Notes: generated from the sequence alone by a model not told the origin. Shown: positions 52,601 to 63,850, counted from the first letter of the stretch. The stretch is DNA of 64,000 nucleotides from Lampris incognitus (GCF_029633865.1 NC_079213.1:84664803-84728802), one strand, 5' to 3'. A program made the numbers and translations.

Positions 52601-54824
52601 GATGGGAATATGGGCAGGTGGTTGGGGTGAGGTGGGGGTTCAGGAGGCCAGGTTAGGAGTAAATCTGGGATGTCAGAACTTCCCATCAAACTCTCTGTAG
52701 AGGTTCTGAGCCAAATTTAGCAATATGTGTCTAATAGGAGGAGACAAAGTGATCGCCCCAATGACCTATTCCTTCTAACTGACCCCTCTCATCTAACATC
52801 CAGACAGGGATAGTCTCTTCACACCCTGCATATTAGTTAATGTGAATGTGACACACATGCTCCATTCAAGTAGTTTTTGGCTCAGATATTCTTTCCTGAC
52901 CATTTATATTCTGATATGGGCTTAGCTATTCTCTCCGAAGCTATTCATATTCTTATTAGCCTTTTTGGACTTTATATCCTTTCATAGAAGAACCACACAG
53001 CATCGAGTTTGGGTGTCTAAAGCCAACCTGATGACTAGGAACCACATTGAGCTTGGACGGCCTGCTCTTAACAGCCTGAACTACAGTACGAGCATTACCC
53101 CAAAAGAGTTGGGAAGCTGGCCAGACCACACAACCACTGCCAGGCCACATGCTGTGAGGCCAAGGTAAGAGACTAGCAGGGAGGGTGGAGGAGGTCTAAA
53201 TTTGGAATAAACTGAAGGAAAAAAAACCAATAGTGATAGGTTTGACTGCTCAGACTTTTGTTGATTTGTACTCTCTCTGGACATTATAAGATAATTATCC
53301 AGCACTATTTTCAGTCCGCATTTCACCAACTACCCTGTGATATAGAGTCTGGGCCAGTTTTGACCACTGTCCAAGCAGATTACCGCCCACCAAAGATCTG
53401 TAGACAAAGGCTTGCACCATGGCAGTTTGACATGGTAAGAAGCTTGCCTTTTGTTTTTGAAATTGTTCTCATGTGCATTACCTTGCATTTTAGTGTTCAC
53501 AAGTTCAAGTTTAATTGATTGATCATGGAAAGTATTGCATTGCATTCTTATGTAAGGTGTGCATTTGTTCATTTATTCATCTTGAGCTGCTTCTCCGGGG
53601 TCGGGTCGCAGTGGCAGCAAGCGAAGTAGGGCACTCCAGGAGTCCCTCTCCCCAGCAATACCCTCCAGCTCCTCCTGAGGGATTCCAAGGCGTTCCCAGG
53701 CCAGACTGGACATGTAGTCCCTCCCGCAAGTTCTGGGTCTACCCCAGGGTCTACTCCTAGTTGGCCGTGCCTAGAAAACCTCCAAAGGAAGGCACCCAGG
53801 AGGCATCCTAATCAGATGCCTGAACCACCTCAACTGGCTCCTTTCGACGCGAAGGAGCAGCGGCTTTACTCCGAGCTCTCTCTGGATGTCTGAACTCCTT
53901 ACCCTATCGCTAAGGCTGAGCCCAGACACCCTATGGAGGAAACTAATTTCAGCCGCTTGTATCCACGATCTCACCCTTTCAGTCAACCCAACGCTCGTGA
54001 TCATAGGTAAGGGTTGGAATGAAGATTGACTGATAAATTGAGAGCTTTGCCTTCTGGCTCAGCTCCCTCTTCACTGCAACGGTCCAGTACAACGTCCACA
54101 TTACTGCTGACGCTGCACCAATCTGCCTGTCAATCTCCCACTCCATCCTACCCTCACTCGTGAACGAGACCCCAAGATACTTGAACTCCGTCACTTGAGG
54201 CAACAACTCATTCCCAACCCAGAGGGAGTAATCCACCATTTTCCGGTAGAAAACCATGGCCTCAATCTTGGAGGTGCTGACTCTCATCCTGGCCATTTCA
54301 CACTCAGCTGCAAACCGCCTCAGTGTGCGATGGAGGTCGCGTTCTGATGAAGCCAACAAAACCACATCATCTGCAAAGAGCAGAGATGCAATTCTGAGGT
54401 TCCCAAAACAGACACACTTCTAACCTTGGCTGCGCCTTGAGATCCTGTCCATGAATATAACAAACAGAATCGGAGACAAGGGACAACCTTGGCGGAGTCT
54501 GACACCCAACGAAAATGTGTTTGACTTTGTGCCGAGAATGCGGACACAGCTCTCACTTTGGTTATACAAGGACCGGATGGCTGTATGCAAGATTTGCTGT
54601 ATCAATATAAGTCATTTAATGCTTGCTTGATCGATTAATTGATTGAGTCTTTCCCTCTTCCTCTATCTTTCTCTCTCTCCTGCCAGATAAGAGAAAGTCA
54701 CTTCAGACCACCATGGAACCACCACCATCTCATCACCATCTACAGAGACAATTTCCAGCTCAAACAACTGCCCTTGCTGCGTCCTGAATACCTGCACTCA
54801 CTCACAGCATGTCTGCCATGTTGA
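49629..54824 (+). CDS. Unidentified small gene, possibly an axonemal microtubule-inner protein
   Basis: Four probable exons are seen. 49629-49705 starts after CTGTGACAG and encodes GYGGFVSHYTDTFRGDWQQS. About 53001-53164 encodes HRVWVSKANLMTRNHIELGR through LGSWPDHTTTARPHAVR. About 53254-53434 encodes PVLTTVQADYRPPKICRQRL and APWQFDM. 54687-54824, after CCTGCCAG, encodes IRESHFRPPWNHHHLITIYR and then DNFQLKQLPLLRPEYLHSLT, with the stop at 54822-54824. The last junction is phase 0 on both sides; the two earlier acceptors are my best phase-compatible choice and may be wrong. Motifs such as TTVQADYRPP, RESHFRPP and TIYRDNF resemble the short repeats of ciliary microtubule-inner proteins (CIMIP/SAXO types). 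The start exon is not found. An AATAAA lies at 55334-55339. Confidence 0.55.
49706..50650. other. Intron of the unidentified gene, no supported feature
   Basis: A GA repeat lies at about 50253-50278. No exon or element is recognised. Confidence 0.4.
50656..51205 (+). mobile_element. Penelope-like element fragment: inverted tail plus reverse transcriptase piece
   Basis: The left part (50664-50760) is the reverse complement of the Penelope tail (GTTGAATCAGTTCATCTGGA, then AACGTTTCATCACTCATCTA). From about 50938 the + strand encodes RT sequence: ETVVSYDVKSLFMCVPVDEA, then (after frameshifts) YREQYYRQRHGCAMGSPVSP and VVVNLAM. GCAMGSPVSP is a conserved RT motif of Penelope-like elements. The catalytic YxDD region is missing, because the piece ends at a C-tract at 51211. 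Confidence 0.82.
51206..52329. other. Intron of the unidentified gene with low-complexity CA/CT tracts
   Basis: A C-tract lies at 51211-51224 and CA/CT microsatellites at 51455-51508. The segment 51225-51740 has GC-rich then AT-rich character and ends with an AATAAATT. It could be an unclassified retroelement piece, but I cannot name it. Confidence 0.35.
52330..52400 (+). mobile_element. Head fragment of the third SINE family
   Basis: GTAGCATAGCAGTCTATTTT and GGGATCGCCAGTTCAAATCC match the tRNA-like heads at 33227 and 55922. The body is absent. Confidence 0.65.
52401..53000. other. Intron sequence before the second exon of the unidentified gene
   Basis: No exon or repeat family is recognised. 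Confidence 0.4.
53565..54575 (-). mobile_element. Rex3-like LINE, 5'-truncated, inside the last intron of the unidentified gene
   Basis: Minus-strand frames give GVRLRQGCPLSPILFVIFMD, then RISRRSQG and a stop, MVLLASSERDLHRTLRRFAA, VSTSKIEAMVFYRKMV, EFKYLGVSFTSEGRMEWEID and RVSGLSLSDRVRSSDIQREL. It begins (5' end) at the same ACAAGGACCGG sequence as the 26116-27124 copy and shares its TAG after SRRSQG. The ATGA-type tail is at 53565-53582. Confidence 0.85.
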
Positions 54825-55464
54825 CGTACAGAGAGAAATATAACCAACCTGTCTATACTCAATATAGTTTTTGGACTTCTTGGTTGAATTCGTGACAAAA
54901 GTAAAGATTGGAAAAGCCTCAGGTTCTATGTTTGCAAACATGTACACAAATGGGGCTTGTCTCACAAAGGGAGATAGTAAGTGGGTTTACAAGTTAAGTT
55001 TGGGTTTAGGTTTTTGGTCTAATGATGGTGGTTCACTTTAAAGCGGGGCATATCAGCATTGGTAACTTGCACTGCATGGCTAACCTGCTCTGGACCAGAA
55101 TGTTCAGGCTGTTGGATCCAAAGCCCTTTTCATAGGTCAACTCCCTTCTTCTTCTTTTTTGGGGGGGGGGTCACCAAGGGGGGGTCACCAAGAAGAGGTG
55201 TAAAGATGAAGATGGATGTCAGTTTAACTTTCCAGTTGACAGTTTTATTCTTTTTAAATATTGTACATAGTAGATACACATAGTGGACTTGGACAATCTT
55301 TATCTAAATTAGATTCTTATCAGTGCAATTCTCAATAAAAATTACTGTGTCATACAGTAAGAGAAGAGATAAGAAAGCTCTTAGACTTTTTTAATGTCTT
55401 CAAAAAAAAACAAAAAACAACCCAGTCTTTTTGCCCTTTACCTTTTTTTTTGTCTTTTGTCTAC
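54825..55464. other. 3' flank of the unidentified gene
   Basis: Includes the probable 3' UTR and an AATAAA at 55334-55339. A G-tract lies at 55160-55169. Confidence 0.45.
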
Positions 55465-55838
55465 ATGGTGATGGTGGTCACGTGGCTTGGGTCCTGGGCT
55501 GTTCCAGTGGCATCTGGACACTGCTTGGCATCCTACTCATCATATTCTTCATATATCTTATAATTCCATTATAATTCTTTTATCCTCTTTCAATGTTGTA
55601 TTCTGTAAATTGAGTACACACAACATCCATTGCATGTTGTCCGTCTTGGGAGCGAGATCTCTGGTCTGTTGTTCTCCCTGAGATTTCGTCCTATTTTTAC
55701 TCTTAAAGGTTTTCTTTTTTAGGGCATTGTTCCTTCGGTGTGAGTGTCTAAGGACAGGATATTGTGTTGCTGTAAAGCCCCCTGAGGCAAATTTGTAATT
55801 TGTGATACTGAGCTATACAAAGAAAATTGACTTGATTT
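55465..55838 (+). mobile_element. Non-autonomous LINE-like 3' tail
   Basis: The end reads TAAAGCCCCCTGAGGCAAAT, then TTTGTGATACTGAGCTATAC and AAAGAAAATTGACTTG, a terminus common to many fish interspersed repeats. A related terminus (TTGTGATATTGGGCTATACA) occurs at 41453. Only non-coding sequence is present. Confidence 0.55.
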
Positions 55839-55921
55839 GGGCCCCCATTTGTCAATGGATTATGTTTTCTTTTTATGTTCTTAATTATCTCTTTATTTAA
55901 TGTTTGAAAATAGTGTTTATG

Positions 55922-56345
55922 GGGTGTCCGGGTAACGTAGCGGTCTATTCCGTTGCCTACCAACACAGATATCGCCAGTTCGAATCCCCGTGTTACCTCC
56001 GGCTTGGTCGGGCATCCCTACAGACACAATTTGCCGTGTCTACGGGTGGGAAGCTGGATGTGGGTATGTGTCCTGGTCACTGCACTAGCGCCTCCTCTGG
56101 TCAGTCGGGGCCCCTGTTCAGGGGGGAGGGGGAAGTGGGGGTAATGGCGTGATCCTCCTATGCGCTACGTCCCCCTGGCACAGCTGTCAGGGGAAAAGAA
56201 GCGGCTGGCGACTCTACGTGTATCAGAGGAAGCCGGTTCGGCAGAGGGGGTGGAGCAGCAACCCGGACAGCTCTGAGAGTTGGGTAATTGGCCAAGTGCA
56301 ATTAAGGAGAAAAAGGGGGAACCCCCCCCAAAAAAAGAAAATTAT
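55922..56345 (+). mobile_element. tRNA-derived SINE (third family), well preserved
   Basis: The A-box region GTAACGTAGCGGTCTATTCC and the B box GCCAGTTCGAATCCCCG are both good matches to pol III promoters. The body (GGTATGTGTCCTGGTCACTG, then GAAAAGAAGCGGCTGGCGAC) and an A-rich tail at 56305-56345 complete it. This is the best-preserved copy of the family here. Confidence 0.82.
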
Positions 56346-56699
56346 TTTTAAGGACTTGTCTACCATCTTTTTTAAATTTTATTTTATGATTTATTTTATT
56401 GTTATTATTCTATTATTTTATTTTCTTGTCTGATTTGTCCTGTCTACTGGCATTTATTTTGAGTTTAGCTTTGTTTAATTTAGATGAAATTGCAGTGCCA
56501 TACCTAAATTGTACATTTTGCTAACTTTCCAGTAGATGCCAACAGAGGAAATAAATTGGGTGTATGAAAGGGCTGACCGGTAGAAAAGGACATTTACAGG
56601 CCGTTACCCAGGAAAATTAAGGTTCTGATTACTTTGTTAGTGCTAAAGATTATATAGTGAGGCAATGGCCTTCATTTGCAAGCTTTTAGATTCTTATAT

Positions 56700-57325
56700 T
56701 AACATGACTCATTGCAGCCACGCATGGCATCACTGTGCCTTAATGCTGGGGCACTGATATACCACCTTAATGTGGTGGAGGGGTTTGTGTGTCCCGGTGA
56801 TCCTGGGAGCCGTGCTGTCGGGGGCAATAGCCCCTGGTAGGGTCTCCCAAGGCAAATTGGTCCCAGGGGATGGACCAAACTAAGAGCGATTCCTAAGAAA
56901 CCCAATGAAATTACACCAGCAGAATTACAGCACCTTGCCCGGAAAAGGGAAACCGGGGCCCCCTCCTGGAGCCAGACCTAGGAAGGGAACTCACCGGCGA
57001 GGGTCTGGTGGCCGGGCCTTGGCCCATGGGGCCCGGTCGGGCCCAGCCCGAAAAAAAAATGGAGCCACCACCTCATGGACCCATCCAATGCGTGGATGAG
57101 CATTGGGGTAGGGTGCAATGGAGGCTGGGCGGCAGGCAAAGGCGGGGACCGCGGTGTGCCAACTTCCGGCATTGCAGATTGGCCCTCAGCATGTGGAATG
57201 TCACCTCTCTGGCAGGGAAGGAGCCTGAGTTGGTGCGGAAGGTGGAGCAGTACCAACTAGATATAGTTAGGCTCACCTCCACACATAGCACGGGCTCTGG
57301 TACCAAACTCCTGGAGATGGACTGG
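56700..57325 (+). mobile_element. Rex3-like LINE 5' end, truncated at its 3' side
   Basis: A GC-rich 5' UTR (CTTAATGTGGTGGAGGGGTT, then GGTAGGGTCTCCCAAGGCAA) leads into LALSMWNVTSLAGKEPELVR and YQLDIVRLTSTHSTGSGTKL, the start of the endonuclease domain. The similarity stops near 57325. The frame 57008-57463 covers this endonuclease start in its middle section. Confidence 0.75.
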
Positions 57326-58115
57326 ACTCATACATTTCATTCATCTAAAATCATTATGCTTTTGCCTCTTATAACTGTTGTTACTTTTTGCTTTTATAAT
57401 GTTTCAAGTTTGTTTTTTTCTTATTCTCTGAAAAATACACTGCTTGTGATTTGCTATTTGTGAACAACATCCCCTTTTTATGTGACCTCTTTAATAGCTT
57501 GATTACATTAGTCAGAGTTTACTAATGGAGCTGATAACCACCTTTGTGAGACCAGCGATCTGTGAACGCCAGTGGCACGTCTTGTGTTGCTAGGTAAAGC
57601 AAAGACACCTTGACAATGTTTTGATTCCTTCATGAGATTGGCCCTGGGTTTCAAACACATATTTAATATTTCTGTCATTCGCTGGATTTTTGCTCACCTT
57701 AGAGTTTGCATACATTGTCAAAAATTAGTTTTAGGAGCTCTTTAAACTGAGTGCTCTTAACTGTACCACACTATCCATGGGCATAGCCAAGAGTGAGTCA
57801 AGTAGGTCAACTGGTCTACCCCAATAAACCAAAGGTCCAAAAAAGCACAATGTAAGTGTATTCAGTGAAAACAAACAGCACTTTGCAACAAAATTGGCTC
57901 ATAGTCCCTACCGTATGTTTTTAAGTTTGAGATAGCCATTATTAGGCCTTCCTCCCACTAAATTACAAGTTTTAGAAGGCTATGAAGTATAGTGCATTCA
58001 TAGCCATAGTTGGTAAAAGGTCAGCTTGCATAAGATATCCTGTACTCAGAATAAAAGGGTCCTTTTCTAGGAAAAAAAGACTAATCTCTTTTAGTAGGCT
58101 GGCTACAGCCCTGCT
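57326..58115. other. Intergenic sequence, no supported feature
   Basis: No repeat family or exon is recognised. Confidence 0.45.
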
Positions 58116-58130
58116 ATTTCTACTACCACC

Positions 58131-58421
58131 ATTCTTCTTTTGGCTTGTTCCATTTCTCCGGGGTCACCACAGTGGATTTTACAGTTTCCATCGGTCCCCT
58201 GTGAGGGCACAGCACCAATGTGGTCGTTATTAACCCAGGCCTCAACCGATCCAGCATGGAGCCTCGACCGGTATGGTCTTGTCAACCCGCATACTGATTT
58301 GGCAAAATTTTACATCGGATGCCATTCCTGACACAACCATTAATCCTATGATCGGGGGCACAGGAAAGGCACTGGATGCCATCCCAGTATTCATGGACTT
58401 GCACCCAATCCATGTCACTCA
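58131..58421. mobile_element. Short RTE-derived non-autonomous element
   Basis: The left end CTTCTTTTGGCTTGTTCCAT, then TCCGGGGTCACCACAGTGGA, is the RTE 3' terminus seen at 18069 (same orientation). The right part GATTTGGCAAAATTTTACAT, then CGGATGCCATTCCTGACACA, matches the RTE 5' region at about 11800-11840. The two ends are joined with no ORF between them. The flanks ATTTCTACTACCACC (58116-58130) and ATTTCTACTACTACC (58422-58436) differ at one base and look like the target duplication. Confidence 0.68.
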
Positions 58422-58436
58422 ATTTCTACTACTACC

Positions 58437-59679
58437 ATTATTACAACTAATACAATAAATGAAAATGACGACAACGATGATGGTAAGATGGACCACTAAT
58501 TATTGACAAAAATACTGTGATCAATAAAAAACAGTAAGTTGAATGATAAAAATAGACATGAATTAAAAGCAGGTTAATAAGCAAAACAAGCAAATGCGTC
58601 AGGAATAAAACGGGTTTTAAGAACAAAGATGAAGCCAGTCTGTCAAGATTGATTAAAATGGCACTGAATTTGTCAGCCCAAGCCAGGCTCCTCAGGCTCT
58701 GGCTTCATTCTAAAGATACACCAATCTTTTCTTCACTACCTCCTCCTTTAATCTGTGACCGTGAGACTGGTGTCTGGGCCTCCATGTCACCTGTAGTCCA
58801 TGGAGGAGACAAAAGATCTCATTTGAATAAAACATCTCCTGTAAAGACAGGTGTGTCCTGTCCAAGAAGTCCTTTGAGTTTCAGACATTCCTATGATGTC
58901 CACTTTCTCTCACTCCCTCCTCTGCCTCATTCCTGTCTTCATCTCCTTCAAGTTACTTCCTGGTAGGAGAGGAGTGGAAATGAGTGGTGAGAACGTTTTA
59001 GGATGCACCCATTGTGACCAGCACACTCCATCTGGACCTACTTCCCTGTCCCAGTTACTTACACGATCTTCTGTGGCCTGTGGAAGAATTCAGATAATCT
59101 CTGTACACCAATAAGATAAAAACCTTGATCCAACAAGCAGCAGCCGCTGTTCGGGTGTGAAATGTCAAAGCTGCATGCAATGAAACCTTAGCAGGTAGGT
59201 GGCTTTGGAGCAAACCCCGGCCTGAGGAATAATATTTAGGTCAAGTAGAAAGGCGACCAGCCACTGCACGGTGAGATGCAGACACTGTTTTACTCTCCTT
59301 TTGCCCAGGGGCCCCTCTGTTTGCACTGTCAATGCTAACTACTGACAAGGAGGTTAACACCTGTTTAGGCAATGAAAAGCAGTAAAATGATACGGGGTTC
59401 TAACCTCATGCACGGTTAACTTTAAACTGTTTAAAAAAACGGATTTGTGTTACAACCATAACGCAGACCTTGACCTCTGAGAATGCAGAAAATGTTTTGC
59501 TGATGGGAAAAATTTGCAGACGAGCAGAGGTAAACAAACTGAGTTCATCTACCTAGTGGTCTAATGGGCAGGAGGGAGGTTGGTGTACCACAAGTCCAAC
59601 TTTAGTTGTAAGAGGAAGCATGGCGCTAAAATACATGTTGTAGACACAACAGCCCCCAATTTGTTTTGACCTCATAATT
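58437..59679. other. Intergenic sequence, no supported feature
   Basis: No exon or repeat family is recognised. Confidence 0.45.
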
Positions 59680-59881
59680 CAGGGGTGGGCAATCTTATCC
59701 AGAAAGGGCCGCTGTGGGTGAGGGTTTTTGTTCCAACCAAGCAGTTACACACCTGATCCCACTAATCAACCAGTAGAGTCTGCTGAGGAACTTGATTTGG
59801 AGACACAGGTGTGTAATTGCTTGGTTGGAATAAAAACCTGCACCCACACCGGCCCTTTCTGGATAAGATTGCCCACCCCTG
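59680..59881. mobile_element. Palindromic MITE
   Basis: CAGGGGTGGGCAATCTTATC at the left pairs with GATAAGATTGCCCACCCCTG at the right. The arms continue (TCCAACCAAGCAGTTACACA with TGTGTAATTGCTTGGTTGGA) for about 90 bases each. The CAGGGGTGGGC terminus is hAT-like, but the 8-bp flanks do not match. Confidence 0.8.
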
Positions 59882-60066
59882 TATGCTGAGGCGATTCTGA
59901 AGCTGGTTTAATTTAAGACAATAGCTGAGTGTAAAAGTCCAAGGAACATGGCACCAAAAATAATAAATAACAATAGTGGTGATGCAGTAGTATAATAGAT
60001 AAAATAGTAATACTGCAGCAAATAATAATAAAAACATATTTTGCTGACACAGATGGTTCAGGGCAT

Positions 60067-60252
60067 GCACAACATGATCCAGAAAGGGCTGGTCTGGGTG
60101 CAGGTCTTTGTTCCAACCAAGCAGTTACACACCCGAGTCTACAAATCAAGGTCCTTAGCAATGACTATTGGTTGACTAATAGAATCAGGTGTGTAACTGC
60201 TTGGTTAGACCAAAGACCTGCACCCACACCACTTTCTGAATCATGTTGCCCA
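60067..60252. mobile_element. Palindromic MITE, related to 59680-59881
   Basis: The outer arms CAACATGATCCAGAAAG and CTTTCTGAATCATGTTG pair imperfectly. The inner arms TTCCAACCAAGCAGTTACAC and GTGTAACTGCTTGGTTAGAC are shared with the preceding MITE. It lacks the clear CAGGGGTGGG end. Confidence 0.7.
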
Positions 60253-60931
60253 AGCACTCTGTGAACTGGAATATAACTGCTGCAGCTCTGCACACCTTGA
60301 TGCAACTGCAACGTACGCTTTCTGGCGATGCATTGATCCAAAACAACCCATTGTGCTCTTACTCAAAATCCCTTGCACAGGGAACAAGAGGCTGACGGCC
60401 ACACAAAAGGATCAAACCTTGGGCCTGTCAATTAAGACTGCCTCCTTATCTGCTAGGCCCCACCTGCTATCAGGCACACAAGCACATCTGTGAATGGACA
60501 GAATGACGTGGACAATTTATGAACTCAACTAGGCTACAACAGTTATCCCTCGTGTAAAAAAAAAGTACAGTTAGAATCTAACATTAAGCTGGTTGCCCCT
60601 CTTGGTGAAATATCCTCAGCTGATGGGGGCGCGTAGAGTAAAAAAAAAAAACGTGTGTTAATTCCGTAGGTAATTTAAGCACAGCGCGTATTACTTTTCA
60701 AACCTGGCGGCTCACTGCAAAGCCCCGTCCAACGCCGGTGTGGACCTTTAAAATATTACAGCGCATGCACGGACCCCCCCCCCCCGTCGTAAAATGGGCG
60801 GCCGTTGCCTTCCATGTGCTCCATCTAATTGGTGTAAAACAGAGAGCGGCTGTTATCTGGGCGTTGAAATCCTTATGGAGCTATAAACCACGACCTCCAA
60901 TGAACGCCTTGTATTGTAAACACGTCGAGGA
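60253..60931 (+). other. Upstream region of the alpha-arrestin gene
   Basis: GC content rises from about 60680 and CpG dinucleotides become frequent, consistent with a promoter-proximal CpG-rich region. A C-tract lies at 60774-60785. No canonical CACGTG box was found. Confidence 0.5.
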
Positions 60932-60959
60932 TTTTATACCGGACCCCTCGTGCTGACGT
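60932..60959 (+). promoter_or_regulatory. Probable core promoter of the alpha-arrestin gene: TATA-like box and CRE half-site
   Basis: TTTTATA (60932-60938) is followed by TGACGT (60954-60959). A start site about 25-30 bases beyond the TATA-like box would open the 5'-UTR exon that ends at the donor CACCG|GTGAGT at 61022. Confidence 0.45.
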
Positions 60960-61112
60960 GCTCCACTTTGCGTCTCTTCGGAGGCTTTCGTTTTTTTTCT
61001 GCGTCCTTCCTCAAACCACCGGTGAGTGTTGAGACATTTGCTTACAAAAAAAAAAAAGATTTGTCATGATTACCAAACGTAACTAACGTTGTCGTTTTGT
61101 TATGAATAAGGA

Positions 61113-61371
61113 ATGACGTTTAGTGCAATCAAGAGTTTCACGCTGGAGCTGGACGGGCCGGCAGACGCCGTGTACAGCGGCGGTGGCGTGGTGTCCGGAC
61201 AGGTGGTCCTGGAGCTCCGCAGGGAGACCGGGGTGCGCGCCATGAGGGTGCTCGGGAGAGGGGTCGCCACGGCGCACTGGCTGGAGAACCGCAGCGTGGG
61301 GATGAACTCCATCTACAACGACTACACCTCCAAGATCACCTACTTCAGGAGAAGACAGCATCTGATCCGAG
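61113..61371 (+). CDS. arrdc2: Alpha-arrestin (ARRDC2/ARRDC3-like), first coding exon
   Basis: The ATG at 61113 follows a short 89-base intron (61022-61110) after a non-coding exon. The exon encodes 86 complete codons plus one base, with donor CGAG|GTTAGT at 61372. The sequence MTFSAIKSFTLELDGPADAV, then VYSGGGVVSGQVVLELRRET and the block AHWLENRSVGMNSIYNDYTS, is the start of the arrestin-N domain. The pattern VYSGG--VSG-V-LEL and W-E-RS-G--S-Y---Y is that of ARRDC2/3/4 rather than TXNIP. These proteins are NEDD4-ligase adaptors that route membrane receptors and transporters through endosomes. The arrdc2 symbol is preferred because ARRDC2 shares human 19p13.11 with HOMER3 and UBA52. Remaining exons lie to the right of the window. 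Confidence 0.82.
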
Positions 61372-63440
61372 GTTAGTACCGACCTGGTGACAGGCGCTCC
61401 GCAGGGAGTAACACTGAGACCGCTCTGAAGGCATTATGAGCGGCTGCTGCAATGAGGTCCCCTATTATACCGACTTTCTGGTTTGTTTGCTTTTTTTTAA
61501 GTCACTCTGGCAAGCAGAATATTAAGACTATTTTCAAAAAAGTCATTGCATTGTTCTGGCGCTATGCTGTACTATAAAATAGCCCGTTATAATATATCAT
61601 ACGATACCATAAGGCTATGCACCATACTATACCAGGCCTATACTACACTTTACTATAGTTTGAAACCAGTGTTTTTCATGTGCTGAGTAAGAGCCACTCT
61701 CCATTTTAGTCAATACAGATAGTAGAATGAGGCCCTATAAGACATCTGGGCCATGTGTGAGTTGCATGGAAACCAGTAAGGGCAAGACCAAGGATTTGTC
61801 AACAGTGCCAAGTGAAACACATGAAACACACCAGCTCACCTTAACTTAACATTGCATACAAAGCGTGTATATATACCAACATAACTGAACTGCTGTGACC
61901 TGTGTTAACATGGGGCACAGCTTGGAAAGCTTTCGCATAGCCCTGAAATGGAAGGTACTAGCCCACGTGTATTAAAAGCTTAACTTAGCCAGAGGCAGAA
62001 AGTAGGCCATCAGATGAAACTGTAAATAAATAAGAGAGGAGTTAATGTTTCATCTGGATACTTGGCACATGTCATGTACAATCTGACTTCCAAAAACCAG
62101 CTCATGGATAACTACAGTGGTACAGGATAGGAGCAAGACTGCAATTTGCAGAATCTCTCATATGAAAAGAGACCCAGCTGGGATAGCTAGTGAAGCTGTA
62201 CGGTATTTTAAACTGAAATGACATTTTACATTATCTGTGCAGCTGTAGAAGTTAGCTCATGTTTTTATATTGGTTATAAAGAATAATAGTAAAGTTAGCC
62301 AACAGCTTTTCCAGTGGCATTATTTCCTCATAAAGATTCATATACCCTTGTCAGTTATTGGTTTGCTGATCTGGAAAAAAAATGTATCATTTAAAACAAA
62401 CATACAACGAATTTCACTTGGTGATTCATTTACATACAATGTACAAGATATAACAAGACTTAAAAAGTAAGTTAATAGACAAATGCAAATTTAGAAATGT
62501 TGAATAGTGAATCACTGCTATGCAGTGTGGTCAAACAATAGAAAAAATGGTGCTAGTAAGCAAATTTGCAGTCAGAGAACTTGAGAATGTTAGGTCTGTT
62601 CTCCGTGTGATCACCTTTCAGTTGAAAAAAATCCAATAGATTTTTGGTCTTCCAATGGCTAAACTGAAACCTGGCTGTCTCGGTGAAAAGGGAAAGTTTT
62701 ATCATCTAAACTGACACATTATTCAATTCTAAATAGAATTTTTGTCTGTTTATTTAAATTTATGTATCTATTGTATTTTATTATGCATTTATTGTATTGT
62801 ATGCACTTACCATGTTGTATTATAGTACATATGTATGTACATAATTTTTCAAATTGCAGCATTAATTCATTTTTTTGTGTACCCATCTAGTACAAATGAA
62901 GGGCCACATCTGTTTTGTAAAGATGCAACTCATTTTTTTCTGTGCGATGCCAAATTTTTCTGGTTGGTGGGTATGTGCTGTGTTGAAAAATTTCACTGTA
63001 GAACCGTACACATTTCTAATTTCATTGACAACTACCCCTGCCCAAATATCTCGCCCAACTTAACAACTGGGAATCCTTTGTTTAACATTTCTTGAGCTGA
63101 AAACATGTTAGTATGGGCCAAGGAGTATTAGAACTGATTGCTCCCAAATTCAGCATAAAATGAGACCCATCCCATTGCTGCTTTGAGTGAGAAATTCTAG
63201 GCTTTATCTTACTTTCGGTGGAAAATGCCCGTCCTCTGAATTGCCTTTTTAATATGGGAGCATCAGAGAGGCCAACACCCATGCGATGTAGACAACACAT
63301 GTGGGGTCCAGCATGTTAGACCATTAAAATATGAGGCGAGTAGAAAGGTGACACACCTGCATTAGCCAGTTAAATTCTCTGGGTAGACTTGTGAGAAGCT
63401 GGGATGAGGTGTTCTACTATAACACCCTCAGTCTAAATCA
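61372..63440 (+). other. First long intron of the alpha-arrestin gene
   Basis: AT-rich, with no second arrestin exon detected (no GRHEFPFSFQLP-like sequence in any frame) and no clear repeat family. Confidence 0.6.
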
Positions 63441-63443
63441 CAC

Positions 63444-63850
63444 CACCATCACTGTCCTCTACATCTACATCCCTTTTATATCCTATATACATGGACATCA
63501 CCATCACTGTCCTGTACATCTACATCCCTTTATATCCTTTATAAATGGACACCATCATCACTGTCCTTTACATCCCTTTTATAGACTATATACAAGGACA
63601 CCACCATCACTGTCCTGTACATCTACATCCCTTTATATCCTTTATACATGGACACCACCATCACTGTCCTGTACATCTACATCCCTTTATATCCTATATA
63701 CATGGACACCACCATCACTGTCCTGTACATCTACATCCCTTTATATCCTTTATACATGGACACCACCATCACTGTCCTGTACATCTACATCCCTTTATAT
63801 CCAATATACATGGACACCACCGTCACTGTCCTCTACATCTACACCTTTTT
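63444..63850. repeat. 54-bp minisatellite, about 7.5 copies
   Basis: The unit contains CCATCACTGTCCTGTACATC, then TACATCCCTTTATATCCTTT and ATACATGGACACCA. Starts of ATCACTG recur at about 63448, 63503, 63557, 63606, 63660, 63714, 63768 and 63822, mostly 54 bases apart with one short unit. Because 54 is a multiple of 3, open frames run through the array on +, but they are a by-product of the repeat. Confidence 0.95.

Noticed and set aside
63444-63850. CRISPR-like array
   Set aside because: Units are contiguous near-identical 54-mers without unique spacers, in a vertebrate genome.
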